Counted from the first letter of the stretch, positions 43,693 through 56,344 are shown. The stretch is DNA of 64,000 nucleotides from Microbacterium fluvii (GCF_025515205.1 NZ_JAOPFX010000001.1:1674001-1738000), one strand, 5' to 3'. Notes: a model not told the origin generated them from the sequence alone. Translations and numbers: made by a program.

Positions 43693-44319
43693 ATGGTCGG
43701 CGCTTCCGAGAACGACAGGCTCGTCTGGATCGACTGCGAGATGACCGGTCTCGACCTCGAGGTCGACGAGCTGGTCGAGATCGCCATCGTCGTCACCGAC
43801 TTCGAGCTGCGCCCGCTCGACCCCGGGTTCCAGGTCGTGATCAAGCCCGACGCGTCGGCGCTCGAGCACATGAACGACTTCGTCACCGCGATGCACGAGA
43901 AGTCGGGGCTGTTGCAGGAGATCCCGCAGGGCGTGAGCGTCGCCGAGGCCGAGTTCGAGGCGCTGCAGTACATCCAGCGCTTCGTGCCGCAGGCCGGCAA
44001 GGCGCCGCTGGCGGGCAACACGATCGGCACCGACCGGATGTTCCTGGCCAAGTACATGCCGCGCATCGACCGGTGGCTGCACTATCGCAACGTCGACGTG
44101 TCGTCGATCAAGGAGCTCTCCCGGCGCTGGTATCCCCGCGCCTACATCCACGCTCCCCGCAAAGACGGGGGCCACCGCGCCCTCGCCGACATCCTCGAAT
44201 CGGTGCAGGAGCTGGCCTACTATCGCGCGGCGGTGTTCGTCGCGGAGCCGGGGCCGACCAGCGACGACGCGAAGGCCGCAGCGGCCGCCGCGGTGTCATC
44301 GTTCGCTCCACGGGTGTGA
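43693..44319 (+). CDS. orn: Oligoribonuclease
   Basis: DEDDh 3'-5' exonuclease of 208 residues that degrades di- to penta-ribonucleotides. Motifs: LVWIDCEMTGLD (DxE), GNTIGTDRMFLAKYMP, and HRALADILESV with the catalytic His/Asp. The last 25 residues are an Ala-rich tail. AGAGGAAC precedes the ATG. Flanked by tRNA-Arg and tRNA-His on the same strand. Confidence 0.97.
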   Translation: MVGASENDRLVWIDCEMTGLDLEVDELVEIAIVVTDFELRPLDPGFQVVIKPDASALEHMNDFVTAMHEKSGLLQEIPQGVSVAEAEFEALQYIQRFVPQAGKAPLAGNTIGTDRMFLAKYMPRIDRWLHYRNVDVSSIKELSRRWYPRAYIHAPRKDGGHRALADILESVQELAYYRAAVFVAEPGPTSDDAKAAAAAAVSSFAPRV

Positions 44320-44355
44320 GAGAATGGTGAGGTTGTCCGCTCAGGCGGGCGCTTG

Positions 44356-44428
44356 GTGGGTATAGCTCAGTTGGTAGAGCACCTGGTTGTGGTCCAGGGG
44401 GTCGCGGGTTCAAGTCCCGTTACTCACC
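44356..44428 (+). tRNA. tRNA-His (anticodon GUG)
   Basis: 73 nt; acceptor GTGGGTA/TACTCAC, anticodon loop TTGTGGT giving GUG, T-loop TTCAAGT, discriminator C with the G at 44355 available as G-1. CCA follows in the DNA at 44429-44431. The next gene starts within 12 bases. Confidence 0.95.
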
Positions 44429-44433
44429 CCAAG

Positions 44434-44781
44434 ATGGAAATGGATGCCGAGGCTTTCGAGTCCCTCGTCGTGCAGGAGCTCGATCTGCTCCCCGACGACA
44501 TGGTCGAGGGACTCGACAACGTCGTGTTCGTGGTGGAAGACCGTCCGGACGACGGGAGCCTCGACCTCCTCGGCCTCTACGACGGCTGGGCGCTGACCGA
44601 GCGCGACCGGTACGGCGTCGGCGAGCTCCCCGACCGCATCCTGATCTACCGCGAGCCGCACCTGGCGGTGTGCGACGACGAAGACGAGCTGCGCGACGAG
44701 GTGCACACGACGCTCGTGCACGAGATCGCGCACTTCTACGGCATCGACGACGAGCGCCTGCACGAGCTCGGGTGGGCCTGA
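44434..44781 (+). CDS. Minimal zincin metallopeptidase-family protein
   Basis: 115 residues with a single HExxH (VHEIAHFYGIDDERLHELGW), the pattern of actinobacterial one-motif zincins found beside clpS. Two ATG codons (44434 and 44440) are possible and neither has a ribosome site, because tRNA-His ends at 44428. Transcript cleavage at the tRNA 3' end would leave an mRNA with almost no leader. Stop overlaps the clpS ATG. Substrate unknown. Confidence 0.88.
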   Translation: MEMDAEAFESLVVQELDLLPDDMVEGLDNVVFVVEDRPDDGSLDLLGLYDGWALTERDRYGVGELPDRILIYREPHLAVCDDEDELRDEVHTTLVHEIAHFYGIDDERLHELGWA

Positions 44782-45077
44782 TGCCGCTGGCCGCGCCCGA
44801 ACTCGACGACCTGACCATCGCGCAGGACGCCGTCGATCCGGCACGACCGTGGCAGACCGTCGTGTGGGACGATCCGGTCAACCTCATGAGCTATGTGACG
44901 TATGTCTTCCGCGAGTACTTCGGGTTCCCGCGCGAGCGGGCGGAGCAGCTCATGCTGGCCGTGCACCACGAAGGGCACGCGGTGGTGGCCGAAGGTGCGC
45001 GCGAGCAGATGGAGCTTCACGCCAGGGCGATGCACGAATACGGCCTGTGGGCGACGGTGCGGGAGGCGCCGCGATGA
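44781..45077 (+). CDS. clpS: ATP-dependent Clp protease adaptor ClpS
   Basis: N-end-rule adaptor of 98 residues delivering substrates to ClpC/ClpA. WQTVVWDDPVNLMSYVTYVFREYFG and HHEGHAVVAEGAREQMELHA are the conserved binding-pocket and ClpA-contact regions. Overlaps both neighbours (TGATG and ATGA). Confidence 0.96.
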   Translation: MPLAAPELDDLTIAQDAVDPARPWQTVVWDDPVNLMSYVTYVFREYFGFPRERAEQLMLAVHHEGHAVVAEGAREQMELHARAMHEYGLWATVREAPR

Positions 45078-45553
45078 GCGAGGACGCCGCGGTCGTGATC
45101 GAGTTGGCGCGGGGCGAGGCGGCGCACTTGGCCGCACTCGTCGAGCAGTTCGTGCGGCTTCTGTCCGAATCCCCGCCGGCCGATCCGGCACTGCAGCGCC
45201 TCTCTCCGCCGGTGTACCCCGACGACGCAGAGGCCAGCGCCGAGTTCCGCGCGCTCACCGCGGACGATCTGCACGATCGGCGCCGTGCCGACGCGCAGCT
45301 GCTGCTGACCTCGCTCGGCGAGCTGGCCGAACCGACCGCCACCGACCATGAGCCGGCGCAGCATCCGCTGCCGCTCGATCGGCTCACGGCGCAGGCGTGG
45401 CTGCGCACCCTCGCGGGCGTGCGGCTCGTGCTGGCCACCCGCCTGGGCGTCGCCGATGACGACGCGCACGACGACGATGACCCTCGGTTCGCCGTCTATG
45501 ACTGGCTGGGCTACCGCCTCGACAACCTCGTGGGAGCGCTCGAGGGGCGCTGA
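45074..45553 (+). CDS. DUF2017 family protein
   Basis: 159 residues, helical and acidic (DDDAHDDDDP), always found next to clpS in actinobacteria. Function unknown; conserved linkage suggests a role with the ClpS pathway. Starts within the clpS stop; its stop abuts that of the convergent P-loop gene. Confidence 0.88.
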   Translation: MSEDAAVVIELARGEAAHLAALVEQFVRLLSESPPADPALQRLSPPVYPDDAEASAEFRALTADDLHDRRRADAQLLLTSLGELAEPTATDHEPAQHPLPLDRLTAQAWLRTLAGVRLVLATRLGVADDDAHDDDDPRFAVYDWLGYRLDNLVGALEGR

Positions 45554-46147
45554 TCAGGGCACGTCGAACACGTGCGTGGCGAGCTCGCGCGGGCGGTCGC
45601 GCTCGAGGTGCGCGACTTCTTGCGCCGCCCACCTCTGCCAGTGCGGTCGATAGGTGTCGCCGTCGCGATCGAGCGCGCGATGCCGGCGCGACCGTTCGGG
45701 CGACTCCAGCCACACCCGCACGTCTCCCAGTCGCGCCGTGCGAGCGGTGAGCAGTCCGGACCCCTCGATGATCAGCGGCAGCGCGGGGTCGATCGCGTGC
45801 GCCTCGGCGAGCTGTTCGGTCGGCCAGTCCCAGCGCTGCCAGACCCCCAGCATTCCGCGCGCGTGCGGGATGAGGACCGCGTCCAGTGCGGTCGTGACCC
45901 CCGCTTCGAGCCCGTCCCAGCCGGGATAGAGCGAATCGAGGGCCACCAGCTGCACCCTCCCCCGCAGCGGCCACGCCGCCACGAGCAGGCGGGCCAGCGA
46001 CGACTTGCCCGCGCCGCTTCGCCCGTCGATCAGCACGACGGGGTTCGTCGCACCGAGCGCGGTCACCCGCGAGGCGAGCGACGTCGCGGCGGCGGACAGC
46101 GCCGCGGTGACCGGGTCGCTGCTACTTCTTGATGGCGCGGACGACAC
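45554..46147 (-). CDS. P-loop kinase-like ATP-binding protein
   Basis: 197 residues with Walker A GRSGAGKSS (about 42-50) and an uridine-kinase-like order: LVALDSLYPGWDGL, then EGSGLLT and RRHRALDRDGD. Relatives are annotated as ATP-binding or nucleoside-kinase-like proteins; substrate unknown. GTG start 46147 overlaps the end of the upstream gene by 26 bp; no alternative start precedes the P-loop. Confidence 0.8.
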   Translation of the reverse strand: MSSAPSRSSSDPVTAALSAAATSLASRVTALGATNPVVLIDGRSGAGKSSLARLLVAAWPLRGRVQLVALDSLYPGWDGLEAGVTTALDAVLIPHARGMLGVWQRWDWPTEQLAEAHAIDPALPLIIEGSGLLTARTARLGDVRVWLESPERSRRHRALDRDGDTYRPHWQRWAAQEVAHLERDRPRELATHVFDVP

Positions 46148-46442
46148 GGCTGAGGGCTCGCCCGGCGAGCCACACGAAGGGGATCGCGACGGCCAGGAGC
46201 GAGATGATGTTCGGCTCGAAGCGCAGATCGTCGCCGCGGCGGATGTAGGCGCCCAGCGGCACCGAGACCCCGCCGCCTCCGCCCCCGCCGTTGCCGGAGT
46301 CGTCGGATCCGCCGCCGTAGCCTGACCACGTCAGCGCCACCGGAACGATGCGGACGCCGTCGACGTCCTGCTGCTCGCCGTAGGCGGCCGAGACCCCGAA
46401 CGATGCGGACTGCTTGCCGAGATCGAGTGCGATGTTGGGCAT
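46122..46442 (-). CDS. Glycine-rich membrane-tethered hypothetical protein
   Basis: 106 residues: a short N-terminal domain, a run of seven glycines, VSVPLGAYIRRGDD, then one hydrophobic helix and a basic end (RAIKK). The layout vaguely recalls GerW/YtfJ proteins but I cannot support that. TACGGT (46454-46449) places transcription start exactly at the ATG. Confidence 0.7.
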   Translation of the reverse strand: MPNIALDLGKQSASFGVSAAYGEQQDVDGVRIVPVALTWSGYGGGSDDSGNGGGGGGGVSVPLGAYIRRGDDLRFEPNIISLLAVAIPFVWLAGRALSRVVRAIKK

Positions 46443-46448
46443 GCTCCC

Positions 46449-46454
46449 ACCGTA
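46449..46454 (-). promoter_or_regulatory. -10 element (TACGGT), leaderless gene at 46442
   Basis: Minus strand; six bases before the ATG. Confidence 0.5.
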
Positions 46455-46473
46455 GACCGTCGGGCCGAACGTG

Positions 46474-47742
46474 TCAGGCGCCGGATTCGAGATCGCGCAG
46501 CCGCGGGTTCGTGGGCAGGGCATCCACGTCGCGCCGCGCACCCAGCACGCTCGCCCTCGTCACGGCGCCACGGCCGAAGCGCTCGCGTGCGCCGTCGAGC
46601 GCCTCGTCGACGCGACGCCACTCCTCGTCGTCGTCCCACAGCGCTGCCCCGGCGAACCCCGCCGCCCGCAGCTTCTCGCCTCGCACCCCGATCAGCCGCA
46701 CGGGCTGGTCGAGAGGGATGCGCTCGAACAGCTCGATCGCCGTGTCGCCGATCCGCTGACCGACGTTGGTCGGCTCGCCGAGCGTCTGCGAGCGCGAGAG
46801 GGTCGTGAAGTCGGCGAAGCGGAGCTTCAGGGCGACGGTCGCCGCCTCCCACCCGCCGTCGCGCAGCCGCGCGGCGACCCGGTCGGCGAGGCGCCGCAGC
46901 TCGGTGCGCAGCACGACCGCGTCGCGGATGTCTTCCAGAAAGGTCTCTTCGTGGCCGACGCTCTTCTCGATGCGCTCGGTCGAGACCTCACGCGCGTCGA
47001 GGCCGCGGGCCAGATGCCAGATGCGCTCGCCCATCGCGGGCCCCAGCGCCCGGTTGAGCACGGCGCGCGGGGTGTCGAGCACGTCGGCGACCATGCGGAT
47101 GCCGCGGGCTTCCAGCGCCTCGGCAGCCTTGGGCCCCACGCCCCACAGCGCCCGCACCGGCCGCGCCGCGAGGAAGGCGGCCGTCTCGGGCTCGCTCACG
47201 ATGAGCAGGCCGTCGGGCTTGGAGATCGTCGAGGCGATCTTGGCGACGTGCTTGGTGGCGGCCACCCCGATGCTGCAGGTGAGCCCGGTCTCGCTCTTGA
47301 CGCGGGCGCGCAGCATCCGCGCGATCTGGGCAGGACTCCCCCAGAGCCGGCGTGCTCCCGAGACGTCGAGGAAGGCCTCGTCGATCGACAGCGGCTCCAC
47401 GAGCGGAGTGACGTCGTGGAAGATCGCCATCACCTGCCGGGAGAGCGCGGCATAGCGGTCGAAGTGCGGCGTGACGACGATCGCCTGCGGGCACAGCCGC
47501 AGGGCGACGCCCATCGACATCGCCGAGCGCACCCCGAACTGCCGTGCCTCGTAGGACGCGCTGGAGACGACCCCACGCCCCTCGGCGCCCCCGACGATGA
47601 TCGGCTTGCCGGCCAGCGACGGGTCGTCGAGCACTTCGACCGACGGATAGAACGCATCCATGTCGACGTGCAGGATGCGGGTGCCTCGGTCATCGGCGCC
47701 GTCGGGCGAGACGAGCCTGCCCGTGCCGTCACCGCGTCCCAT
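46474..47742 (-). CDS. dinB: DNA polymerase IV
   Basis: Y-family translesion polymerase of 422 residues. Catalytic motifs LHVDMDAFYPSVEV and SIDEAFLDVSG are intact; the helix-hairpin-helix thumb (VRALWGVGPKAAEALEARGI) and little-finger domain follow. The ATG at 47742 sits six bases after GAGAAT, a weak -10. No SOS box is evident upstream. The end lacks a clear QL(S/D)LF-type clamp motif. Confidence 0.95.
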   Translation of the reverse strand: MGRGDGTGRLVSPDGADDRGTRILHVDMDAFYPSVEVLDDPSLAGKPIIVGGAEGRGVVSSASYEARQFGVRSAMSMGVALRLCPQAIVVTPHFDRYAALSRQVMAIFHDVTPLVEPLSIDEAFLDVSGARRLWGSPAQIARMLRARVKSETGLTCSIGVAATKHVAKIASTISKPDGLLIVSEPETAAFLAARPVRALWGVGPKAAEALEARGIRMVADVLDTPRAVLNRALGPAMGERIWHLARGLDAREVSTERIEKSVGHEETFLEDIRDAVVLRTELRRLADRVAARLRDGGWEAATVALKLRFADFTTLSRSQTLGEPTNVGQRIGDTAIELFERIPLDQPVRLIGVRGEKLRAAGFAGAALWDDDEEWRRVDEALDGARERFGRGAVTRASVLGARRDVDALPTNPRLRDLESGA

Positions 47743-47789
47743 GCACCCATTCTCCGCTCCCCCGCCGACATCCGCGCCGAGGCGAAGGG

Positions 47790-49304
47790 TCAGGCCGAGG
47801 CGCGCTCCAGCACGAGCTCGCGCACGCGCGCGGCGTCGGCCTGGCCGCGCATGGCCTTCATGACGGCGCCGATGACGGCGCCGGCGGCTTGCACCTTGCC
47901 GTCGCGGATCTTCTCGAGCACGTCGGGCTGGGCCGCCAGTGCCTCGTCGATCGCCGCGATGAGCGCCCCGTCGTCGGAGACGACGGCGAGCCCGCGGGCG
48001 TCGACGATCTGCTGCGGCGTGCCCTCGCCGGCGATCATGCCCTCGAGCACCTGGCGCGCGAGCTTGTCGGTGAGAGTGCCTGCGTCGACGAGCTTCTGCA
48101 GCTCGGCGACGGCAGCCGGCTCCACCAGAGCGGCGGGCTCGGTGCCGGCGGCGTTCGCGACGCGGGTGAGCTCGCCCGTCCACCACTTGCGGGCGGCGGC
48201 CGGTGCTGCTCCCGCGGCGACGGTGGCCTCGACCTCGGCCAGGAGGCCGCCGTTGACGACGTCCTGGAACTCGAGGTCGGTGAAGCCCCAGGCCGTCTTC
48301 AGACGACGACGGTGCGCGGCGGGCGCCTCCGGCAGCGCGGCGCGCAGCTGCTCGATGAGCTCGGGCGCCGGAACGACCGGCAGCAGGTCGGGCTCGGGGA
48401 AGTAGCGGTAGTCGTCGGCGTCGGACTTGGGGCGACCGGGCGAGGTCGTGCCGGTGTCTTCGTGCCAGTGCCGCGTCTCCTGCGTGATGGTGCCGCCGGC
48501 GGCCAGGATCGCGGCCTGCCGCTGGATCTCGTAGCGCACGGCGCGCTCCACCGAGCGCATGGAGTTGACGTTCTTGGTCTCGGTGCGGGTGCCGAGCTTC
48601 TCCTGGCCCCGCGGGCGCAGCGACACGTTCGCGTCGCAGCGCAGGTTCCCGCGCTCCATGCGGGCCTCCGAGATGCCCAGGGCCCGCACGATGTCACGGA
48701 TCGTGGCGATGTAGGCCTTGGCGATCTCCGGCGCACGCTTCTCGGCGCCGAAGATCGGCTTCGTCACGATCTCGACGAGGGGAACGCCCGCGCGGTTGTA
48801 GTCGACGAGCGAATACTCTGCGCCCTGGATGCGGCCGGTCGCGCCACCCATATGGGTGAGCTTCCCGGCATCCTCCTCCATGTGCGCGCGCTCGATCGGG
48901 ATCGTGACGATGTCGCCGCCGTCGAGCTCGATCTCGACCTCCCCCTCGAAGGCGATCGGCTCGTCGTACTGCGAGATCTGGTAGTTCTTGCCGAGGTCGG
49001 GATAGAAGTAGTTCTTCCGCGCGAACCGGCTCGACGGCGCGATCTGGCAGCCGAGGGCGAGGCCCAGGCTGATCGCGTAGCGCACAGCCGTCTCGTTGAC
49101 GACCGGCAGCGAACCGGGGAGCCCCATGTCGACGGGGGCGACGAGCGTGTTCGGCTCGGCGCCGTGGTGCGCCTCGTTGGCGGGGTTTCCCGCGGCCGAG
49201 AACATCTTGGTCCCGGTGTTGAGCTCGACGTGGATCTCGAACCCGAGAACGGGCTCGTAGATCTCGAGCGCCTTGTCGTAGTCCATGAGCGCGACCTTGG
49301 CCAT
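47790..49304 (-). CDS. gatB: Asp/Glu-tRNA(Asn/Gln) amidotransferase subunit B
   Basis: Subunit of 504 residues that binds misacylated tRNA and activates it with [39 protein letters not shown] and [11 protein letters not shown] are signature segments; the C-terminal YqeY-like domain ends the protein. Start overlaps the gatA stop (TGATG). Last gene of gatC-gatA-gatB. Confidence 0.98.
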   Translation of the reverse strand: MAKVALMDYDKALEIYEPVLGFEIHVELNTGTKMFSAAGNPANEAHHGAEPNTLVAPVDMGLPGSLPVVNETAVRYAISLGLALGCQIAPSSRFARKNYFYPDLGKNYQISQYDEPIAFEGEVEIELDGGDIVTIPIERAHMEEDAGKLTHMGGATGRIQGAEYSLVDYNRAGVPLVEIVTKPIFGAEKRAPEIAKAYIATIRDIVRALGISEARMERGNLRCDANVSLRPRGQEKLGTRTETKNVNSMRSVERAVRYEIQRQAAILAAGGTITQETRHWHEDTGTTSPGRPKSDADDYRYFPEPDLLPVVPAPELIEQLRAALPEAPAAHRRRLKTAWGFTDLEFQDVVNGGLLAEVEATVAAGAAPAAARKWWTGELTRVANAAGTEPAALVEPAAVAELQKLVDAGTLTDKLARQVLEGMIAGEGTPQQIVDARGLAVVSDDGALIAAIDEALAAQPDVLEKIRDGKVQAAGAVIGAVMKAMRGQADAARVRELVLERASA

Positions 49305-50821
49305 CAGCGTGCCCCTCCCGCGCCGAGCGACGGCGCCCTGTCGAGGAGCGGGCCGCCCCATGAATCCACCAGCACGGCCTCGAGCGCCGCGCCCACGCGG
49401 TACAGCCGCGCATCCTGCATCGCCGGCGCGAGGAACTGGATGCCCACCGGCAGCCCGTCCTCCTCGGCGAGCCCCGAGGGGATCGAGATGCCAGGCACCC
49501 CGGCGAGGTTCGCGGGGATCGTCGTGACGTCGTTGAGGTACATCTGCAGCGGATCGTCGATCTTCTCACCCAGGCGGAAGGCCGTCGTCGGCGCCGACGG
49601 CGTCGCGATGACGTCGACCTGCGCGAACGCGGCGTCGAAGTCGCGCTGGATGAGCGTTCTGACCTTCTGCGCCGAGCCGTAGTACGCGTCGTAGTAACCG
49701 GCCGACAGGGCGTAGGTGCCCAGGATGATGCGCCGCTTGACCTCGTCGCCGAAGCCCGCGTCGCGCGTGGCCGCCATGACGTCTTCGACGGTGCCGCCCG
49801 GCACGTCGACGCGCAGACCGAAGCGCACCGAGTCGAACTTCGCGAGGTTGCTCGATGCCTCGGCGGGGAGGATCAGGTAGTAGGCGGCGACGCCGTACTC
49901 GAAGTGCGGTGCGCTGATCTCGACGATCTCTGCGCCCTGCGCCTCCATCGCCGAAAGGGCGGCGCGGAACGATGCCGATACCCCGGCCTGGAAGCCGGAG
50001 TCGGGCAGCTCCGCGATGACGCCGACCTTGAGCCCCTTCAGCACGTCGCCGCGGGCGCCCTCGCGGGCAGCATCCGCGAACGACGGCCAGGCGTGCGCGA
50101 GCGAGGTCGAATCGTGCGGGTCGTGGCCGCCGATGACGTCGTGCAGCAGACCCGCGTCGAGCACCGTGCGGGTGACGGGGCCGACCTGGTCGAGCGAGGA
50201 GGCCAGCGCGATGGCGCCGAAGCGGCTCACGCCGCCGTAGGTGGGCTTGATGCCGACGGTGCCCGTGACGTGGGCGGGCTGGCGGATCGATCCGCCGGTG
50301 TCGGAGCCGAGGGCCAGCGGTGCTTCGAAGGCGGCGACGGCCGCGGCCGACCCTCCGCCCGAGCCACCGGGGATGCGGTCGAGGTCCCACGGGTTGTGCG
50401 TGGGGCCGTAGGCGGAGTGCTCGGTCGACGAGCCCATCGCGAACTCGTCCATGTTGGTCTTGCCGAGGGGCACGAGCCCCGCGGCGCGCGAGCGCGCGAC
50501 GACGGTCGCGTCGTAGGGCGACAGGTACCCCTCGAGGATGCGGGAGCCGCTCGTGGAGGGCATGTCGGTCGTGACCAGCACGTCCTTGACCGCGAGAGGC
50601 ACGCCCGCGACGGGGCCGAGCTGCTCGCCGGCCGCGCGGCGGCGGTCGATGTCGGCGGCGACCTGAAGAGCATGGTCGCTGACGTGCAGGAAGGCGCGGA
50701 CGTCGCCGTCGACGGCGGCGATGCGGTCGAGATGGGCCTGCGTGGCCTCGACACTCGAGACCTCGCCCGCGGCGAGACGGTCGGCGAGGTCGGCGGCGGT
50801 GAGCCTGGTGAGATCGGTCAT
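49304..50821 (-). CDS. gatA: Asp/Glu-tRNA(Asn/Gln) amidotransferase subunit A
   Basis: Amidase subunit of 505 residues releasing ammonia from glutamine. The Ser-cisSer-Lys triad is visible: Lys in [12 protein letters not shown], cis-Ser in [12 protein letters not shown], nucleophile Ser in [14 protein letters not shown] 50821 is preferred over GTG 50824 because it forms a TGATG overlap with the gatC stop. Confidence 0.98.
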   Translation of the reverse strand: MTDLTRLTAADLADRLAAGEVSSVEATQAHLDRIAAVDGDVRAFLHVSDHALQVAADIDRRRAAGEQLGPVAGVPLAVKDVLVTTDMPSTSGSRILEGYLSPYDATVVARSRAAGLVPLGKTNMDEFAMGSSTEHSAYGPTHNPWDLDRIPGGSGGGSAAAVAAFEAPLALGSDTGGSIRQPAHVTGTVGIKPTYGGVSRFGAIALASSLDQVGPVTRTVLDAGLLHDVIGGHDPHDSTSLAHAWPSFADAAREGARGDVLKGLKVGVIAELPDSGFQAGVSASFRAALSAMEAQGAEIVEISAPHFEYGVAAYYLILPAEASSNLAKFDSVRFGLRVDVPGGTVEDVMAATRDAGFGDEVKRRIILGTYALSAGYYDAYYGSAQKVRTLIQRDFDAAFAQVDVIATPSAPTTAFRLGEKIDDPLQMYLNDVTTIPANLAGVPGISIPSGLAEEDGLPVGIQFLAPAMQDARLYRVGAALEAVLVDSWGGPLLDRAPSLGAGGAR

Positions 50822-51120
50822 CACTGCTCCTCCCCCAGGATCGCGGTGACGCGGAAGCGACCGTCGGCGGCATCGGGGGCGTTCTGCAGCACCTCGCCGA
50901 GGGAGAGCATGCCACCCACGACGTCGGGGCGGAAGACGTTCTCCAGCGCGATCGGGTGGCTCGTGGCCGGCACGTCGGGCGTGGCCACCTCCGCCACCTT
51001 CGCGATGTTGTCGACGATCACATCGAGCTGGCCGGTGAGGCGCTCCACCTCGTCGTCGCTGAGCTGGATCCGGGCGAGCACACCGAGGTGCCGCACGAGG
51101 TCGGGGGTGATTTCAGACAC
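50821..51120 (-). CDS. gatC: Asp/Glu-tRNA(Asn/Gln) amidotransferase subunit C
   Basis: 99-residue stabilising subunit; [25 protein letters not shown] and [20 protein letters not shown] are typical. GTG start; TAGAAT (51132-51127) predicts a transcript starting at that G, so the gatCAB operon is leaderless. Divergent from the acyl-CoA ligase gene. Confidence 0.96.
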   Translation of the reverse strand: MSEITPDLVRHLGVLARIQLSDDEVERLTGQLDVIVDNIAKVAEVATPDVPATSHPIALENVFRPDVVGGMLSLGEVLQNAPDAADGRFRVTAILGEEQ

Positions 51121-51126
51121 CCGACC

Positions 51127-51132
51127 ATTCTA
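51127..51132 (-). promoter_or_regulatory. -10 element (TAGAAT) of leaderless gatCAB
   Basis: Minus strand; transcription start predicted at 51120, the first base of the gatC GTG. Confidence 0.6.
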
Positions 51133-51164
51133 GGCGGGGCCCGGTGCGCGGCCTGCCCCCGGCG

Positions 51165-51170
51165 TAGGCT
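51165..51170 (+). promoter_or_regulatory. -10 element (TAGGCT) of leaderless acyl-CoA ligase gene
   Basis: Transcription start predicted at the G of GTG 51177. Confidence 0.6.
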
Positions 51171-51176
51171 GGGGCC

Positions 51177-52877
51177 GTGACCGCGTACGACCCTCCTCGC
51201 CCCTGGATCGCCAGCTACGCCGCGGGGGTGCCGGAGGATCTCGCACCCGTCACCGGCTCGCTCGTCGACATCGTCGACGCGTCGGCACGGGACTACCCCG
51301 ACGCCCCGGCGCTGCAGTTCTTCGGCCGTGAGACCTCGTACCGGCAGATGCACGACGCCATCGAGCGCGCGGCGGCCGGCCTGCGCGCGATGGGCGTGAG
51401 CGCGGGCGACACCGTCGCGATCGTGCTGCCCAACTGCCCGCAGCACATCATCGCGTTCTACGCGATCCTGCGGCTGGGTGCCGTCGCCATCGAGCACAAC
51501 CCGCTCTACACGGCGCGCGAACTGCGCAAGCAGTTCGAAGACCACGGCGCCAAGACGGCGATCGTCTGGAGCAAGGTCGTGAGCACGGTGCAGGAGTTCC
51601 CCGCCGACCTCGCGGTGCGAAACCTCATCTCAGTCGATGTCACCAAGGCCATGCCCCCGCTCATGCGACTGGCGCTCAAGCTCCCGATCGCGAAGGCGCG
51701 CGAGTCGCGCGAGGCCCTCACCGAACGGGTCAGCGGAACGACCCACTGGGAGAAGCTGGTGCAGCACGAGCCGCTCCCGGCATCCTTCCCCCGGCCCGCC
51801 ACCGACGACCTCGCGATCATCCAGTACACGAGCGGCACGACAGGCACGCCCAAGGGCGCCGCCCTGACGCACCGCAACCTCATCGCCAACGCCGCGCAGG
51901 CGCGCGCGTGGGTGCCGTCGATCCAGCGCGGCAGGGGATGCGTCGTCTACGCCGTGCTGCCGATGTTCCACGCCTACGGGCTCACCCTCTGCCTGACCTT
52001 CGCGATGTCGATGGGCGCGCGCCTCGTGCTGTTCCCGAAGTTCGACCCCGACATGGTGCTCGAGGTCACCCGCAAGCACCCCGCGACCTTCCTGCCGCTC
52101 GTGCCGCCGATCGCCGCCAGGCTGCTGGCGGCCGCGAAGGAGAAGGGCGTGTCGCTGAAGGGCACCGAGGTCGCCATCTCGGGCGCCATGGCTCTGCCGC
52201 ACGAGCTCGTCGTGCCGTTCGAGGCCGAGACCGGCGGCTTCCTCGTCGAGGGGTACGGCCTCTCGGAGTGCTCCCCCGTACTGATGGCCAACCCCGTCGC
52301 CGACAACCGCGTGCCCGGCACCGTGGGGCTGCCCATCCCCGGCACCGAGTGCCGCGTCGTCGACCCCGACGACCCCACGAAAGACGTGCCGGCCGGCGAG
52401 CGCGGCGAGCTGATCGTGCGCGGCCCGCAGGTGTTCCAGGGCTACTACGGAAAGCCGGAGGAGACCGAGGCGGTGTTCGTCGACGGGTGGTTCCGCACCG
52501 GCGACATCGTGCAGATCGACGAGGCCGGGTTCGTGCGCATCGTCGACCGCATCAAGGAGCTCATCATCACGGGCGGCTTCAACGTCGCCCCCACCGAGGT
52601 CGAGAGCGTGCTGCGCCAGCACCCGCAGGTCGTCGACGCCGCCGTGGTGGGGCTGCCGAACGAGAAGTCGGGCGAAGAGGTCGTCGCGGCGGTCGTCGCC
52701 GCGCCCGGTGCCGAGGTCGACGTCGAGGCGATCCGCACCTTCGCCCGCGGCATCCTGACCCCCTACAAGGTGCCCCGGCGCATCTTCGTCGTCGACGAGC
52801 TGCCCACATCGCTCATCGGCAAGGTGCTCCGTCGCCAGGTGCGCGACTCGCTGCTCACGCTCACGACCGGAGCGTAG
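51177..52877 (+). CDS. Long-chain fatty acid--CoA ligase
   Basis: Adenylate-forming enzyme of 566 residues. Motif A3 is YTSGTTGTPKGAALTH, A5 GYGLSECSPV, A7 WFRTGDIVQID, and the C-terminal catalytic Lys region reads LPTSLIGKVLRRQVR. Best fit is the FadD group activating fatty acids for degradation or lipid synthesis; chain length cannot be read. Leaderless GTG start. Confidence 0.93.
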   Translation: MTAYDPPRPWIASYAAGVPEDLAPVTGSLVDIVDASARDYPDAPALQFFGRETSYRQMHDAIERAAAGLRAMGVSAGDTVAIVLPNCPQHIIAFYAILRLGAVAIEHNPLYTARELRKQFEDHGAKTAIVWSKVVSTVQEFPADLAVRNLISVDVTKAMPPLMRLALKLPIAKARESREALTERVSGTTHWEKLVQHEPLPASFPRPATDDLAIIQYTSGTTGTPKGAALTHRNLIANAAQARAWVPSIQRGRGCVVYAVLPMFHAYGLTLCLTFAMSMGARLVLFPKFDPDMVLEVTRKHPATFLPLVPPIAARLLAAAKEKGVSLKGTEVAISGAMALPHELVVPFEAETGGFLVEGYGLSECSPVLMANPVADNRVPGTVGLPIPGTECRVVDPDDPTKDVPAGERGELIVRGPQVFQGYYGKPEETEAVFVDGWFRTGDIVQIDEAGFVRIVDRIKELIITGGFNVAPTEVESVLRQHPQVVDAAVVGLPNEKSGEEVVAAVVAAPGAEVDVEAIRTFARGILTPYKVPRRIFVVDELPTSLIGKVLRRQVRDSLLTLTTGA

Positions 52878-52886
52878 CCAGGGCGG

Positions 52887-55223
<2,337 letters not shown>

Positions 55224-55243
55224 CGAGCGGGCGCCGACACGGC

Positions 55244-56338
55244 TCAGCCGACCGGCACCGCCGAGACGGTGCGGGCGATCGTGAACTGCCCGAGCACCCG
55301 GGTGCCGTCGTAGAGCACCGCCGTCTGTCCCGGCGCGACGCCGTCGAACGGCGCGGCGGGGACGACCGCGAGTTCGCCGTCGCGCAGGGTGGCGACCGCG
55401 TCGACCGGGTCGGCGTGCGCGCGGATCTGCACCTGGCAGTCGAAGGTCCCCTCCGCCGGCGCGTGCCCCGTCCAGCTCATCCGGTCTCCCGCGATCTCGG
55501 CGGTCGCGAGAGCCTCCTTGGGGCCCACGACGACGGTGTTGCTCACCGGGCGCACCTCCAGCACGAACCGCGGCTTGCCGTCCGCGGCGGGAACCCCCAG
55601 CTGCAGCCCTCGGCGCTGACCCACCGTGAAGGCGTGCGCCCCCGCGTGGGTGCCGACGACGGCGCCCGTTCGGTCGACGATCTCGCCCTGCTCGGCGCCG
55701 ACCTTGTCGGCGAGCCAGCCCCGGGTGTCGCCGTCGGGGATGAAGCAGATGTCGTGGCTGTCTGGCTTGTGCGCGACCGTCAGGCCACGGGCCTCGGCCT
55801 CCGCGCGCACGAGCGCCTTGGAGGGCGTCGAGCCGAGCGGGAAGTACGTGTGCGCGAGCTGGGCGGCCGTGAGCACCCCGAGCACGTACGACTGATCCTT
55901 CGCACTGTCGGAGGCGCGGTGCAGCTCGAGACCCGCCGGCCCCTCGACCAGCGTCGCGTAGTGCCCCGTGCACACGGCGTCGAAGCCGAGTTCGAGGGCG
56001 CGCTCGAGGAGGGCGGCGAACTTGATCTTCTCGTTGCAGCGCATGCACGGGTTCGGCGTGCGGCCGGCGCGGTACTCGGCCACGAAGTCGTCGATCACGT
56101 CGTCGCGGAAGCGCTCGGAGAAGTCCCACACGTAGAACGGGATGCCGAGGCGGTCGGCCGCGCGACGCGCGTCCATCGCGTCTTCGATCGTGCAGCATCC
56201 GCGGCTGCCCGTCCGGAGCGTCCCTCCCGCCCGCGAGAGCGCCAGATGCACCCCCACGACCTCGTGCCCGGCCTCGACGGCGCGCGCAGCGGCCACCGCG
56301 GAGTCGACTCCACCGCTCATCGCCGCCAGCACACGCAT
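55244..56338 (-). CDS. mnmA: tRNA-specific 2-thiouridylase MnmA
   Basis: Thiolates U34 of tRNA-Lys, -Glu and -Gln. 364 residues. The PP-loop is SGGVDS (8-13); catalytic Cys98 is in NPCMRC and Cys198 in [10 protein letters not shown]. Follows a cysteine desulfurase gene on the same strand, a likely sulfur donor. TAGAAT (56350-56345) makes it leaderless, so it has its own promoter. Confidence 0.97.
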   Translation of the reverse strand: MRVLAAMSGGVDSAVAAARAVEAGHEVVGVHLALSRAGGTLRTGSRGCCTIEDAMDARRAADRLGIPFYVWDFSERFRDDVIDDFVAEYRAGRTPNPCMRCNEKIKFAALLERALELGFDAVCTGHYATLVEGPAGLELHRASDSAKDQSYVLGVLTAAQLAHTYFPLGSTPSKALVRAEAEARGLTVAHKPDSHDICFIPDGDTRGWLADKVGAEQGEIVDRTGAVVGTHAGAHAFTVGQRRGLQLGVPAADGKPRFVLEVRPVSNTVVVGPKEALATAEIAGDRMSWTGHAPAEGTFDCQVQIRAHADPVDAVATLRDGELAVVPAAPFDGVAPGQTAVLYDGTRVLGQFTIARTVSAVPVG

Positions 56339-56344
56339 CCCACG

